Shown: positions 7,851 to 16,008 of the stretch, piece by piece | Position numbering within the stretch: position 1 is the stretch's first letter | Layout: each line of letters opens with the position of its first letter | From: Polyangiaceae bacterium | GTDB taxonomy: Bacteria > Myxococcota_A > Polyangia > Polyangiales > Polyangiaceae | NCBI GenBank assembly: GCA_023150915.1 | Contig: JAKLKA010000054.1 | Location: 1 to 42,378, forward strand | Direction: 5' to 3' | DNA: 42,378 nucleotides | Translations under genes and position numbers: made by a program | Notes under the pieces: model-generated | Told to the model about the DNA's origin: nothing | Seen by the model: only the letters and a program-made list of their open reading frames with translations | Database searches by the model: none

Positions 7851-9151
7851 AAGCGTGCCTCCACTCCCAGCGAGATCGCGAGCAGCCGGCCGCCGTACAC
7901 GTAGGAAGGGTAGCCCGGGTTGTCGGCCAGCGCCGCGTCGCTCTCGAAGCGGCGATAGTCCTTGGTCTCGCTGCGCTCGACCAAGAGCACGTGCTCGACG
8001 GCCAGGTTCAGCTTCGCGTCGAAGCCCGGCGTGAGCCAGCCCTCGAGCGCGCTCTCGAGCCCCATCGACAGGGCGTGGCGATCGGTGTCGAGCAGGTTCG
8101 ACGGGCCGCCGTAGTTGCCGAGCGGCGATTTCTGGAAGCGGTATCCGCCGAGCACGCCGAGGGCGCGGTGCGCCGCCCACCGGGCGCCCACCGCGGGCGT
8201 CCAGGTGTCGCCCCAGACCGGCGAGAACTGCGCGTTGTGGTTGGTCGAGAGCGCCCGCGACCAGCGAGAGAAGGTCAGATCGGCCGACACGTCCAGGGTG
8301 GGCGTCAGATCGGCCGACACCGCGGCGGTGACCTGCGTGGGCTCGAAATAGTGGGCAAAGCGGTGGGTGTAGCCCATGTGCCGAAGGATTGGCACGTCCG
8401 TGATGCGGGTGTCGCCCCAGTCGTCGACGTAGCTCTCGTGGCGATACGTGAGCCCGAGCCGCAGATCGTCCCGCGGGGTCACCAGCACGCCGGCCAGCGG
8501 CGCAACGCGACCGAACACCCGCGCGTCCGTCCCCAGCACGGTGTGCGTGCGGACCTTTCCGGTCTCGGGGTCGTACGCCACGTCGGTCACCCGACCGCGC
8601 GTCAGCGTCTCGACGTCGAACATCACGCGCAACCCCGCGCCCACCGACAGCCACGGCGCCAGGCGAAGCCCGACCGACGCATTCGCCGTGACCACCTGCG
8701 TGCGGTCGGTGAGCAGTGCCCACTGCACGTCGTCGTCGGGGCGGATCGACCAGCGAAACAGGTGCTCGGGCACGTACACCGACAGGCCCATGTTCAGCCC
8801 GTCGAGATCGAACGGCTGCCCCAGGCTGAAGCGCGAGCCCACCAGCACCCCGGTGGTGGTCGGCTCGCCCGGGGTCTCGAGCTCCGAGCCGTCGGACCGC
8901 GTCACATACAGCCGGGGCGCGGCGAACAGGTGTGCCGCCGACAGCTCGAAGAAGCCGCCGTGCTCACCCTGCGACCCGCCCCGGGCCAGGCCCGCCGGGT
9001 TGTAATAGGCGGCGGCGAAATCCCCGGGACGCGCGGCGTACGAGCCCCCCAGCGCCATGGCCCGCGGCCCGAGCCCGAAGGTGTCTTCCACCCCGGCATG
9101 CGCGGGCGCGCTCGCAAGCACCACCAGCGAAAGGCACGCCAGGCGCCTCAT
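7847..9151 (-). CDS. FadL/OmpP1-like outer-membrane beta-barrel protein (second of pair)
   Basis: 434 residues with signal peptide (VVLASAPAHA). Right after it comes the FadL-type hatch signature: GPRAMALGGSYAARPGDF then AAYYNPAGLA. The rest alternates amphipathic strands and turns, and the protein ends with a strand closing in Phe (LAISLGVEARF), as expected for Bam-dependent insertion. FadL-family channels take up hydrophobic compounds through the outer membrane; the substrate cannot be read. It overlaps its upstream barrel paralogue by 4 bases (ATGA) and the downstream lipoprotein by TTGA. Length is close to FadL (about 420-450). Confidence 0.88.
   Translation of the reverse strand: MRRLACLSLVVLASAPAHAGVEDTFGLGPRAMALGGSYAARPGDFAAAYYNPAGLARGGSQGEHGGFFELSAAHLFAAPRLYVTRSDGSELETPGEPTTTGVLVGSRFSLGQPFDLDGLNMGLSVYVPEHLFRWSIRPDDDVQWALLTDRTQVVTANASVGLRLAPWLSVGAGLRVMFDVETLTRGRVTDVAYDPETGKVRTHTVLGTDARVFGRVAPLAGVLVTPRDDLRLGLTYRHESYVDDWGDTRITDVPILRHMGYTHRFAHYFEPTQVTAAVSADLTPTLDVSADLTFSRWSRALSTNHNAQFSPVWGDTWTPAVGARWAAHRALGVLGGYRFQKSPLGNYGGPSNLLDTDRHALSMGLESALEGWLTPGFDAKLNLAVEHVLLVERSETKDYRRFESDAALADNPGYPSYVYGGRLLAISLGVEARF
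7858..7862 (-). promoter_or_regulatory. Shine-Dalgarno deciding the TTG start at 7850
   Basis: GGAGG on the minus strand, 7 bases before TTG. It justifies an unusual start codon that overlaps the preceding stop. Confidence 0.7.
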
Positions 9152-10443
9152 CGGGGCCTCTCGCGTCCGACGTACAGCGTCAGGCTGAGCCCGGCCTGCC
9201 AGAAGAACGCCGACGACCGGAAGCCGGGATGTCCGAGGTTGTCGATCTGCTTCTCCGGCAGCTCGGGCGTGGCGTCGCTGAGCCGATTCGGATCCTTGTC
9301 GACCTGCTGGCTGCCGCCGAAGCGCACGCGGGTGAAGACGTCCACCCCGATCGGGACGCGCCGCCAGAGCTTGCGCAGATCGGAGCCGGCGCCCAGCGCC
9401 AGCATGTGGGTGTCGGCGCCGAGGTAGTTCTCGTCGCCCACCTGCTCGGGCACGGGGGTGGGCTCGAAGGCATAGCCGCCACGCACGGTCAGCCAGGGCC
9501 GCAGCAAGTGGGCCACGCCGACGCGCGGATTGAGCGTGTCTTCGAAGGGCACGTCGAGCGAACGGTTCAGCCCGCTGCGAAACGAGCTCCAGCGGGCGTA
9601 GCCCAGATCGGCAGTGAGGGTCGTTCCGGAGAAGCTGCCGGCCGAGACCCCGAGCACCACCTCGCTCGGATCCCAGAACTGGTGATAGTCGATGGGGTCG
9701 TCGGCCAAGATGCCGCCCGCCACCGTCCGCTGGCCACCGCCGGCCCGGCTGATCGACGCGGCTCGAGCCACGAGCCCGATCCCGAGCTCGGGCAGCGGCT
9801 GAGCACGAATCCCGGCAAACGGCGAGACGTCCATCTCGAGATCGCGGTCCAGCCGCACCACCACGTCTCGCTCCACGCCGTCGGCGCGCTCGGCCACGTA
9901 GGTGACCTCGGTGGGCGTGGCCAGGGTCGGCGCCATCACCACGCCCGCGCCGATGCGCAGCGCCGGCACCACCTCGTAGGCCAGCGCGCCCAGCGCGCTC
10001 ATCCGATCCGGTCGACCGTCGTAGATGGGGCTCTGGGGCTGGTCGGTCCGCGCGTCGACGCTGACCCGCAGCACGTGCTCGGCCGGCAGGTAGAGTGCCA
10101 GCCCCACGCGCAGCCGCCGCAGCCAGTCCGGCCCCGGCAGGGGCGTCGCCGCCGCGAGCCCATAGCCACCGAGCCAACGCTGCCGCGGCGCATCGGCCTC
10201 GCCGTGACGCGTGAAATCGATGGCCACGTGGCCCACGCTGGCGCCCAGCATCACCTGCGGCTCGGTCACGTCGGCCAGCCCGGCAGGGTTCTCGCGGATC
10301 GAGCCGGCGTCACCAGGTGCGCCGACCACGGCGTTGCCCTGCGCGGCCACCCGCGCGCTCTCGCCGAAGGCGGTGCCACTCGTGGCACTGGCGACGCGCG
10401 GCACCGCCGCGAGCACCAGCCCGAACCACGCCGTTCGCCGCAT
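9148..10443 (-). CDS. FadL/OmpP1-like outer-membrane beta-barrel protein (first of pair)
   Basis: 431 residues with signal peptide ending around RVASA. The FadL-like N-terminal signature is present in divergent form: SARVAAQGNAVVGAPGDAGS then IRENPAGLAD. A barrel-like alternation follows, with segments such as VGLALYLPAEHVLRVSV. It also has PEVTYVAERADG-like and GGYAFEPTPVPEQ segments shared in style with the adjacent barrel, so the two look like an old tandem duplication. The last residues (SLTLYVGRERPR) lack a terminal aromatic, unlike its neighbour. Start and stop overlap neighbours (TGATG and ATGA), indicating one operon. Confidence 0.86.
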   Translation of the reverse strand: MRRTAWFGLVLAAVPRVASATSGTAFGESARVAAQGNAVVGAPGDAGSIRENPAGLADVTEPQVMLGASVGHVAIDFTRHGEADAPRQRWLGGYGLAAATPLPGPDWLRRLRVGLALYLPAEHVLRVSVDARTDQPQSPIYDGRPDRMSALGALAYEVVPALRIGAGVVMAPTLATPTEVTYVAERADGVERDVVVRLDRDLEMDVSPFAGIRAQPLPELGIGLVARAASISRAGGGQRTVAGGILADDPIDYHQFWDPSEVVLGVSAGSFSGTTLTADLGYARWSSFRSGLNRSLDVPFEDTLNPRVGVAHLLRPWLTVRGGYAFEPTPVPEQVGDENYLGADTHMLALGAGSDLRKLWRRVPIGVDVFTRVRFGGSQQVDKDPNRLSDATPELPEKQIDNLGHPGFRSSAFFWQAGLSLTLYVGRERPR

Positions 10444-10928
10444 CACAGCCCCGCCGGACCGATCGACAGGCAGTCGTCGGTGGTGTCTTCGACGGGCGCC
10501 GGCAGCGGGCACTGGCCCGCCTCGTCCAGCGGCGTCACCGAGATGGACTTCAAGGCCTGAGCCACGCCGCCGGCCGCGTTCTCGACCACCAGCGTGACGT
10601 GCAGCGGGCGATCGGCGGCCATGCTGACCAACACGTCGGGCTGATCGGCCGTGCCGTCCTCGTCGAACAGCCAGTCCGAGCCGGCGAACGACCAGCGGAT
10701 CTTCAGCGGCGGCTCGTCGGGATCGGGCGGCGCCTCGACCAGCGTCAGCCGGGGCGCGCTGCGGGTCGCGTCCAGGTGGATGCTGGTGGCGAAGTCGTCG
10801 CCTTCGCACAGGCTCCACGGGCAGGCGCGGATCACCGCCGACGGCGCCGGAGGCGGCGGCTCACTGCAGCCGACGAGGCAGAGCGCCGAGAGACACGCGC
10901 TGACGGTCGACCAGCCCCAAGCACTCAC
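10443..10928 (-). CDS. Small lipoprotein with PKD-like domain, head of barrel/XPB block
   Basis: 161 residues. Signal peptide with canonical lipobox LVGC (Cys at about residue 21), then a Pro-rich linker (SEPPPPAPS). The remainder resembles an Ig/PKD fold: LDATRSAPRLTLVEAPPD, LKIRWSFAGSDWLFDEDG and LHVTLVVENAAGGVAQA are typical of PKD repeats in surface proteins. It is the first of a tightly overlapping set (TGATG to the next gene) leading through two barrels and a lipoprotein into XPB and Bax1. There are 43 bases between it and the selenoprotein gene upstream, so the operon may extend further. Confidence 0.85.
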   Translation of the reverse strand: MSAWGWSTVSACLSALCLVGCSEPPPPAPSAVIRACPWSLCEGDDFATSIHLDATRSAPRLTLVEAPPDPDEPPLKIRWSFAGSDWLFDEDGTADQPDVLVSMAADRPLHVTLVVENAAGGVAQALKSISVTPLDEAGQCPLPAPVEDTTDDCLSIGPAGL

Positions 10929-10971
10929 GGCAGCGATGAATGCCCGGAATTTCAGCGCGGCACAAGTCGGG

Positions 10972-11700
10972 TCACTTCCCGAGCAGGGTCATCAGCTGAG
11001 TCAGGCCCTCTTCCACGCTCGACGGCTTGCTGCCGTCGTAGCTGCCGAAGCCCTTCCACACCACCTTCATGGTCTTCAGATCGATGACGTAGGTCCACTC
11101 GCGACTCACCAGCTGATCCAGCGTCTGGTCGTCTTTGGGTTTGACCACGGACACGTGCAAGTCTTCGGCCTTGATCCACGAGAGCAGATCGCCCGAGTGC
11201 AGGATCTCGACCACCAGGCCGCCGGCCGCGATGGCTGCCTTGCCCTTCTGCTGACTCCCGCCCAAGACCTGGGCGGCCTTCTTGCAGCCGGGTCAACCCT
11301 GTAAGGCTATGTGGATCAGGCCGTACGACTTGCCGCTCTTGCGCATGTCGTTGCTCGAGTAATCGATGTACGGCAGCGTGTCCGACGACGCGGCCGCGTC
11401 CAGGTTCACGTAGCCTTCCCACGCCAGGTTGGCGAGGGTGTCCCCCACCGCGTTGCCGTAGGGGCCGGCTGGGTACGGACCGAAATCCACCGGGCCATCC
11501 GAGCCCGCATCGATCGCGCCGCCGGCACCGCCGGTGGCCGCACCGCCGGCTGCCGTGCCGCCCGCGCTGGTGCCGCCAGTCTGCGCGATGCCGCCGCTCC
11601 CGCCCGCTGCCCCGCCCGAGCTGTCGTCCGAGCCGCAGGCCGCGAGCCCGACAGCAAGCATCAGGGTGAGCGAGACGCCGCGCAAAGTCCGAGCGGTCAT
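10972..11700 (-). CDS. Predicted selenoprotein: thioredoxin-like lipoprotein with U-P-G-C motif
   Basis: Read through one in-frame TGA at 11293-11295, this is a 242-residue protein. The ATG at 11700 overlaps the preceding stop (ATGA). Residues 1-22 are a lipoprotein signal (VGLAAC), 23-70 a Gly/Ala/Ser linker, and then PYGNAVGDTLANLAWEGYV, the lead-in of redoxin/TlpA-like proteins. The first core strand SYGLIHIA is followed by LQG-Sec136-PGC139-KKAA, exactly where thioredoxin-fold proteins carry C-x-x-C. After the TGA the fold continues (GGLVVEIL, EDLHVSVV, WTYVIDLKTMKVVWKGFG). A SECIS-like hairpin lies 17-35 bases downstream. Seen: the TGA, frame continuity, hairpin. Inferred: Sec insertion and thiol/selenol redox activity outside the inner membrane. 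Alternative: a nonsense mutation. Confidence 0.85.
11258..11276 (-). promoter_or_regulatory. Predicted bacterial SECIS element for Sec136
   Basis: On the minus strand, CCGCCC pairs perfectly with GGGCGG around the loop AGGUCUU. An extra A-U pair would leave GGUCU. The loop starts 23 bases after the UGA, with G at its second position, inside the known range for bacterial SECIS (loop about 16-37 bases from UGA). The E. coli fdhF SECIS has a nearly identical AGGUCU loop, which is contacted by SelB. The hairpin lies inside the coding region, as bacterial SECIS elements do. Confidence 0.85.
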
Positions 11701-12599
11701 GGCTTCTTTCGCACTCCGATCCAGGTCAAATAGCGAGTCCCCTCGCCGGCGTTCATCTCGATGCGTAGCCCGTCGGGGCTGACTTGGCCAGTGGCCACCA
11801 CGCCGAACGTTGCCGGGGCCACCCAATCCGAGAACAGGTAGCTGCCGAGGGCCAGCCACTCGACCGGGGTGCCGGGAGCGAGCCCCAGCACGTCGGCCGA
11901 GCTGATCCGCGCGAGCGCGCTGGCCCCGCCGGCCTCGAGGATGATGGCCGCCTCGAACGGACCAAGGGCCCAGAGCGCGAGCAGCCCGAGGGCGGGTGGC
12001 GCGAAGCGGGCTTGGAGGGCCGCCGGGATCGGCGTCACCCGGAACTGCTTGCCCGCGTTGCCGAGCGCGACGTCTTCCACGTCCAGCTTGATCTGGGTGC
12101 CGGCGGTGAGCTCGAGCGTCAGACCGCCGCTGGTCACGGTCTGGGCGGGCGCCCCCTGCTTGTCCGACCAGACCACCAGCTCGGGCCCGCTCGGCGGCAG
12201 CGCCAAGAGCGTGAGCTCGCCCATGTCCACGCTGGGCGCCGGGCTCTCGGGCAGTGGGAAATAGAAGCTGGTGTGGCTCGGGCGACCGTGGGTCAGGACC
12301 GAGAACTGGCTGGGCACGATGCGCTCGCCAATGCTCACGCTGAATGCGCCCGTGGCGTCGGACTCACCGAACCAGCACACGCTGCCGCACACGCTGGTCG
12401 AGAGCTTGGCCAGCGCCTGACCCGAGGCATCGACGGTGCGGCCGGTGACCTGCTGCACGCACACCGAGCCCGGCCCCGCGTCGTTGCTGCACGCCGCGCT
12501 GCCGCCGGCCGCGCCGCCGGCGCCCGCCGCGTCCCCCGCCGCGCCACCGTCACAGCCCAGGGCCAGAAGGCACAGCCCAAGAAGCGCGCGGCCCAGCAT
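11697..12599 (-). CDS. Lipoprotein with carboxypeptidase-regulatory-like domain
   Basis: 300 residues. Signal peptide with lipobox LALGC (Cys16), then an Ala/Gly linker and a Cys-containing segment. GRTVDASGQALAKLSTSVC followed by GESDATGAFSVSIGE resembles the beta-sandwich CarboxypepD_reg/Cna-B-type fold (a new property, then D-x-x-G-x-F). C-terminal beta-rich sequence includes FEAAIILEAGG and YLTWIGVRKKP. It lies directly upstream of the selenoprotein with an ATGA overlap, so the two are almost certainly co-translated. This suggests, but does not show, that it is a partner or scaffold of the selenoprotein. Confidence 0.85.
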   Translation of the reverse strand: MLGRALLGLCLLALGCDGGAAGDAAGAGGAAGGSAACSNDAGPGSVCVQQVTGRTVDASGQALAKLSTSVCGSVCWFGESDATGAFSVSIGERIVPSQFSVLTHGRPSHTSFYFPLPESPAPSVDMGELTLLALPPSGPELVVWSDKQGAPAQTVTSGGLTLELTAGTQIKLDVEDVALGNAGKQFRVTPIPAALQARFAPPALGLLALWALGPFEAAIILEAGGASALARISSADVLGLAPGTPVEWLALGSYLFSDWVAPATFGVVATGQVSPDGLRIEMNAGEGTRYLTWIGVRKKP

Positions 12600-12644
12600 G
12601 CAGGTCAGAGCCTAGGGCCCAGCCACGCAATCGGCAACCCGCCC

Positions 12645-13310
12645 TCAGCGGAACAAGACGCCGGTGTCCGCCGACGTGACCTGGCCCATCATCTCGACCG
12701 GCAGGTGGAAGACCAGCTCACCCATGAACGTTCCGCGCCGTTCGCGCAGCTTCACCTGGGTCACGCTGCAGTTGCCCATGCGCACGATGCACACCCGCGG
12801 CACCGGCGCGCAGATCAGCTTCTTCAAGATCTGGAAGTTCACCCCGCCGTGGGCCACCACCAGCACCCGCGGCGCGCTGGCGCGGAAGGCGCCGATCCAG
12901 CGATCGAGCAGGGCCGACACCCGGGCCTGCACCTGGTCGTAGCTCTCGCCGCCGAACTGAGAGAAGTCGCCGAGCTCGGTCACACCGCGCTGCATCCACT
13001 CCGGGTGCTTCTCGGCCATGTCGTCCCGGGTCAGGCCTTCCAGGGCGCCGGCGCGGATCTCTGCCAGATCGGGCTCGACGGACGCCGCCGGCTGACCGGT
13101 GTCGGCAGACAGGATCTCGGCCGTCTCGCGCGCGCGCCTGAGCGGCGAGCTGAACGCGAAGTCCCAGCTGGTGCCGGTGCTCTTCAGCCAGGCGGCCAGC
13201 TGCCGTGCCTGGGCGCGGCCCCGCTCCGAAAGCGGATAGTCGAGCCAGCCTTGCAGACGCCCCTCGGCGTTGGCCTCGCTCTCGCCGTGGCGAACGATCA
13301 GCAAGTCCAT
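12645..13310 (-). CDS. Histidine phosphatase (phosphoglycerate mutase-like) family protein
   Basis: 221 residues. The catalytic RHGES is at 7-11 (phospho-His8), with a second arginine region SSPLRRARETAEIL, the acidic EIRAGALEGLT and the second catalytic His in VVAHGGVNF. All four features of the branch are intact. The C-terminal segment, about 40 residues after VRMGNCSV, is longer than in minimal members. Substrates of this family range from sugar phosphates to cobalamin precursors, and nothing in the sequence picks one. It starts 6 bases after the gene at 13317 ends and precedes the lipoprotein at 11697-12599 by 45 bases. Confidence 0.92.
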   Translation of the reverse strand: MDLLIVRHGESEANAEGRLQGWLDYPLSERGRAQARQLAAWLKSTGTSWDFAFSSPLRRARETAEILSADTGQPAASVEPDLAEIRAGALEGLTRDDMAEKHPEWMQRGVTELGDFSQFGGESYDQVQARVSALLDRWIGAFRASAPRVLVVAHGGVNFQILKKLICAPVPRVCIVRMGNCSVTQVKLRERRGTFMGELVFHLPVEMMGQVTSADTGVLFR

Positions 13311-13316
13311 CGAGGG

Positions 13317-13820
13317 TCAGCAGGCCCCGGCCGAAGGCGTCGCGCTGCAGTCCGGCATCTTCGGGCTGGGCGCGGTGCCGCAGCTCAGCACATACTCGTG
13401 ATCCCCACCGTTGCAGCTGAACTTGGTGACCACGCCGCCGGCCTTGAGTGTGGCGAAGTCCGCGGCGGTGAGCGTCACCTGGTGACAGTGCTGGCTCGAG
13501 CCGGTGGCGTCGTAGGTCTTCTCGACCCCGGCATCGATGTCGGCCTGCGGCACCGTGAGCGCATGGCCATGGTTGTTCGAGATCTCGGCGACCGCGCCGG
13601 CCGAGCAGGTGGTGCCGCCGCCGCCGCTGCCGCCGCCCCCGGACACACCGCCGGTGCCACCGCCGCCGCCGCCCGGCGTGCCACCGCCGCCCGACGTGCC
13701 GCCGCCGCCCGACGAACCGCCGCCGCCCGACGAGCCGCCACCGTCGTCGTCGCCGCCGCAGCCCCAGAGCGCCACGAGCCCCACCACGCTCGCCAAGAAC
13801 TCGGTGCGTGTGAGCTTCAT
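13317..13820 (-). CDS. Small Gly-rich lipoprotein with His/Cys-rich C-terminal domain
   Basis: 167 residues. Start ATG at 13820 gives MKLTRTEFLASVVGLVALWGCGG, a lipoprotein signal (LWGC). A run of acidic residues and about 50 residues of Gly/Ser/Thr/Pro linker follow. The C-terminal domain has NNHGHALTVPQADIDAG, QHCHQVTLTAADFATL and GGDHEYVLSC: paired HGH, HCH and DHE motifs with spaced Cys. That pattern could bind a metal or resemble a cupredoxin-like beta-sandwich, but I recognise no named family. The longer upstream reading in this frame lacks a signal peptide and is rejected. Confidence 0.82.
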   Translation of the reverse strand: MKLTRTEFLASVVGLVALWGCGGDDDGGGSSGGGGSSGGGGTSGGGGTPGGGGGGTGGVSGGGGSGGGGTTCSAGAVAEISNNHGHALTVPQADIDAGVEKTYDATGSSQHCHQVTLTAADFATLKAGGVVTKFSCNGGDHEYVLSCGTAPSPKMPDCSATPSAGAC

Positions 13821-13851
13821 CGCGCCGAACTCTAGCACGCGCGTGCGCGGC

Positions 13852-14625
13852 TCAGCGAGCGCGCGGCTCGAGCTCGGGATCGGCCTCGGGGGCGGTCGCC
13901 GTCGCGGTGCACAGGTAGCCGCGCCCCTTGGCGACACACCGAACGTCCACGACATCGGATGCACCGAGCCGCCCCGCCGCGGCCATCAGGCCCAGGCGCG
14001 CGCCGTCTTTGGTGCACCCTTCTTTGCAGCGGGTGACCAGATCGCCCAGCCGCAGGTTCGCCCCCGGCATGTGCGGCACCTCGCGCACCCGATCCGCGCG
14101 ACGCGGAGGCCTCAGGGCCACGCCCTGGGCCGGCGAGAAGTGCACCCGGATGTGCCAGGCCTCGTCCGCTCGCGGCGCGTCGTCGTCCGCCATCACCCCC
14201 GAGACGAGTGGGCGCCGCACCAGGGCTTCGCCCGTGGGCCGAGCGACCTCGGCGTCGCACGAGATGTCCAGCTCGGTCGAGGTGTCGCCCTCGGAAGCAA
14301 TGCGCGAGCGGCAGCGCCGGCCCACCAGCACCTCGGCGCCCACCTCGGCGGCACGCTCGCGCAGCGCCGCCATCAGCCGGCTCTCGGTGCAGTCGACGTC
14401 GATCAACCGCGCGCCGTCGTCGGGCCGGGCGCCTTCGACCAGGGTGCAGCGCGCGCGCAGCCGCCCGATGCGCTCGTAGCCCTCGGGCAGCGTCTCGACC
14501 TCGCTGAGCTCGCCCGGCCGGACCATGCGGGGCTCGGCATGCCCTTCGAACAAGACCCCAGTGGTGGCACACCCCGGAAGACCAGCGACCAGGGCAGTGA
14601 CGACGGCGAAGCGAACGGCGCGCAT
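13852..14625 (-). CDS. Lipoprotein of unknown function, two related Cys-rich modules
   Basis: 257 residues. Signal peptide with lipobox LPGC (Cys19). The mature region contains PEGYERIGRLRARCTL and ARLIDVDCTESRLMAALRERAAEVGAEVLVGRRC. Later comes GARLGLMAAAGRLGASDVVDVRCVAKGRGYLC. The two pieces look like a repeated A-x(5)-GA-x-x-V-x-x-RC module. These resemble the YbjQ/DUF4156-like periplasmic folds in which a helix is followed by a Cys-ended strand, but I do not assign a family firmly. Lies between dinB (45 bases upstream) and the small lipoprotein (31 bases downstream), all on the minus strand. Confidence 0.8.
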   Translation of the reverse strand: MRAVRFAVVTALVAGLPGCATTGVLFEGHAEPRMVRPGELSEVETLPEGYERIGRLRARCTLVEGARPDDGARLIDVDCTESRLMAALRERAAEVGAEVLVGRRCRSRIASEGDTSTELDISCDAEVARPTGEALVRRPLVSGVMADDDAPRADEAWHIRVHFSPAQGVALRPPRRADRVREVPHMPGANLRLGDLVTRCKEGCTKDGARLGLMAAAGRLGASDVVDVRCVAKGRGYLCTATATAPEADPELEPRAR

Positions 14626-14670
14626 TTCGGCGCGAGCATAGCGATATTTTCCGGCGGATGCGAAGCCTGC

Positions 14671-15912
14671 TCACTCCCCGCGCTTCTTGCGCATCCCCGG
14701 CGTGATCTTGCCCGGATCGTCCACCGCCCGGTGGATCGCCCCGCGGCCGAACCGCTCGTGAATCGCGTCCAGCGCGGGCCCCAGCCGATCCGGCGGCCGC
14801 CGCGGCGCGAACAGCTCCAGCTGCTCGCGATCGCGCGATTCCATCCCCGACAGCGAGACCCCCAGCAGGCGCACGGGCTCGGTCAGCCCCAGCTGATCCC
14901 ACAGCTCGAGCACCGTGCGGCGGATCAGCGCGCCGTCGTCGGTCGGCTCGCGCAGGGTCTTCTGCCGGGTGAGCAGCGGGTAGATGGGCTCGGCGTCTTC
15001 GCCGGCCAGGCGCGGCTCGCGCTGCCCGCGCCGCGTGGCCAGCTTGACCTTGAGCGTCACCACCCGGCCGCGAAAGCCGTCGTGCCGCACGCGCCGAGCA
15101 ACCGTTTCGGAGTGCGCGGTGAGCGCCGCGCTGATCTGCTCCCGGTCGATCACGTCGCGCTCGAAGGTGCTCTCTTCGCCGTAGCTCTTGGGGTCGCGAT
15201 CGCTGACCACCGGCCGGGGATCGTCGCCGCGGGCCAGCGCCAAGAGCTCGTGCGCCCGCTCGCCCAGCTCACGCTCCAGGGTGCGCGGGTCGAAGGCCCT
15301 GAGCTCGGCGATGGTGCGGATGCCGAAGCGCGCCAGCTTGTCCCCCAGCACCGGCCCCACGCCCCAGATCCGGCGCACCGGCAGCGGGTCGAGCATCCAC
15401 CGCACCGCCTCGCGGGGCACGAGCAAGAGGCCGTCGGGCTTGCCCAGCGTGCAGGCGATCTTTGCCACCTGCTTGGTCGGCCCGACCCCCACGCTGATGG
15501 TGAGCGCCGTCTCTTCGCGCACGCGGCGCTTCAGCCGACGGGCCAGTGCCAGCGGGCCACCGAACAGGCCCACCGAGCCGGTGATGTCCAGGAACGCCTC
15601 GTCCAGAGCCACGGGCTCGATCTCGGGCGTGAGCTCGGCGAAGACCGCGTGGACCTGGGCGCTCACCCGCGCGTACTTCTCCATGTCGCTCTGCACGAAC
15701 GCCGCCTCGGGGCACAGCTCGCGCGCGCGAAACCCGGGCATGGCAGAGCGCACACCGAAGGCCCGGGCCTCGTACGACGCCGCCGCGACCACGCCGCGGG
15801 CGCTGGTGGCCCCCACGATCACCGGGCGGCCGCGGAGCTCGGGGTGGTCCCGCTGCTCGATGGACGCGTAGAAGGCGTCCATGTCGGCATGCAAGATCCA
15901 GCGCTCGGACAC
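14671..15912 (-). CDS. dinB: DNA polymerase IV (Y-family translesion polymerase)
   Basis: 413 residues from the GTG at 15912; a TTG at 15951 would add 13 residues. The first metal-binding segment LHADMDAFYASIEQRD and the second VALDEAFLDIT are intact, and AASYEARAFGVRSAMP is the family finger motif. KIACTLGKPDGL and the helix-hairpin-helix RRIWGVGPVLGDKLARFGI follow, then the little-finger region. It ends QLELFAPRRPPDRLGPALD and a basic tail (GMRKKRGE), which may be degenerate for beta-clamp contact. Pol IV copies past damaged or mismatched ends at low fidelity. It is divergent from the gene at 16009; no LexA box is evident in the 96-base gap. Confidence 0.95.
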   Translation of the reverse strand: MSERWILHADMDAFYASIEQRDHPELRGRPVIVGATSARGVVAAASYEARAFGVRSAMPGFRARELCPEAAFVQSDMEKYARVSAQVHAVFAELTPEIEPVALDEAFLDITGSVGLFGGPLALARRLKRRVREETALTISVGVGPTKQVAKIACTLGKPDGLLLVPREAVRWMLDPLPVRRIWGVGPVLGDKLARFGIRTIAELRAFDPRTLERELGERAHELLALARGDDPRPVVSDRDPKSYGEESTFERDVIDREQISAALTAHSETVARRVRHDGFRGRVVTLKVKLATRRGQREPRLAGEDAEPIYPLLTRQKTLREPTDDGALIRRTVLELWDQLGLTEPVRLLGVSLSGMESRDREQLELFAPRRPPDRLGPALDAIHERFGRGAIHRAVDDPGKITPGMRKKRGE

Positions 15913-16008
15913 GACGCGCCGGAAGGTACCGGGCCCCGAGGCCGCGGACAATCGCGATGCCAGCCGCGCGGGACCTGCCTATGCTGTGACCTCCGGAGCG
16001 TGCACCTC

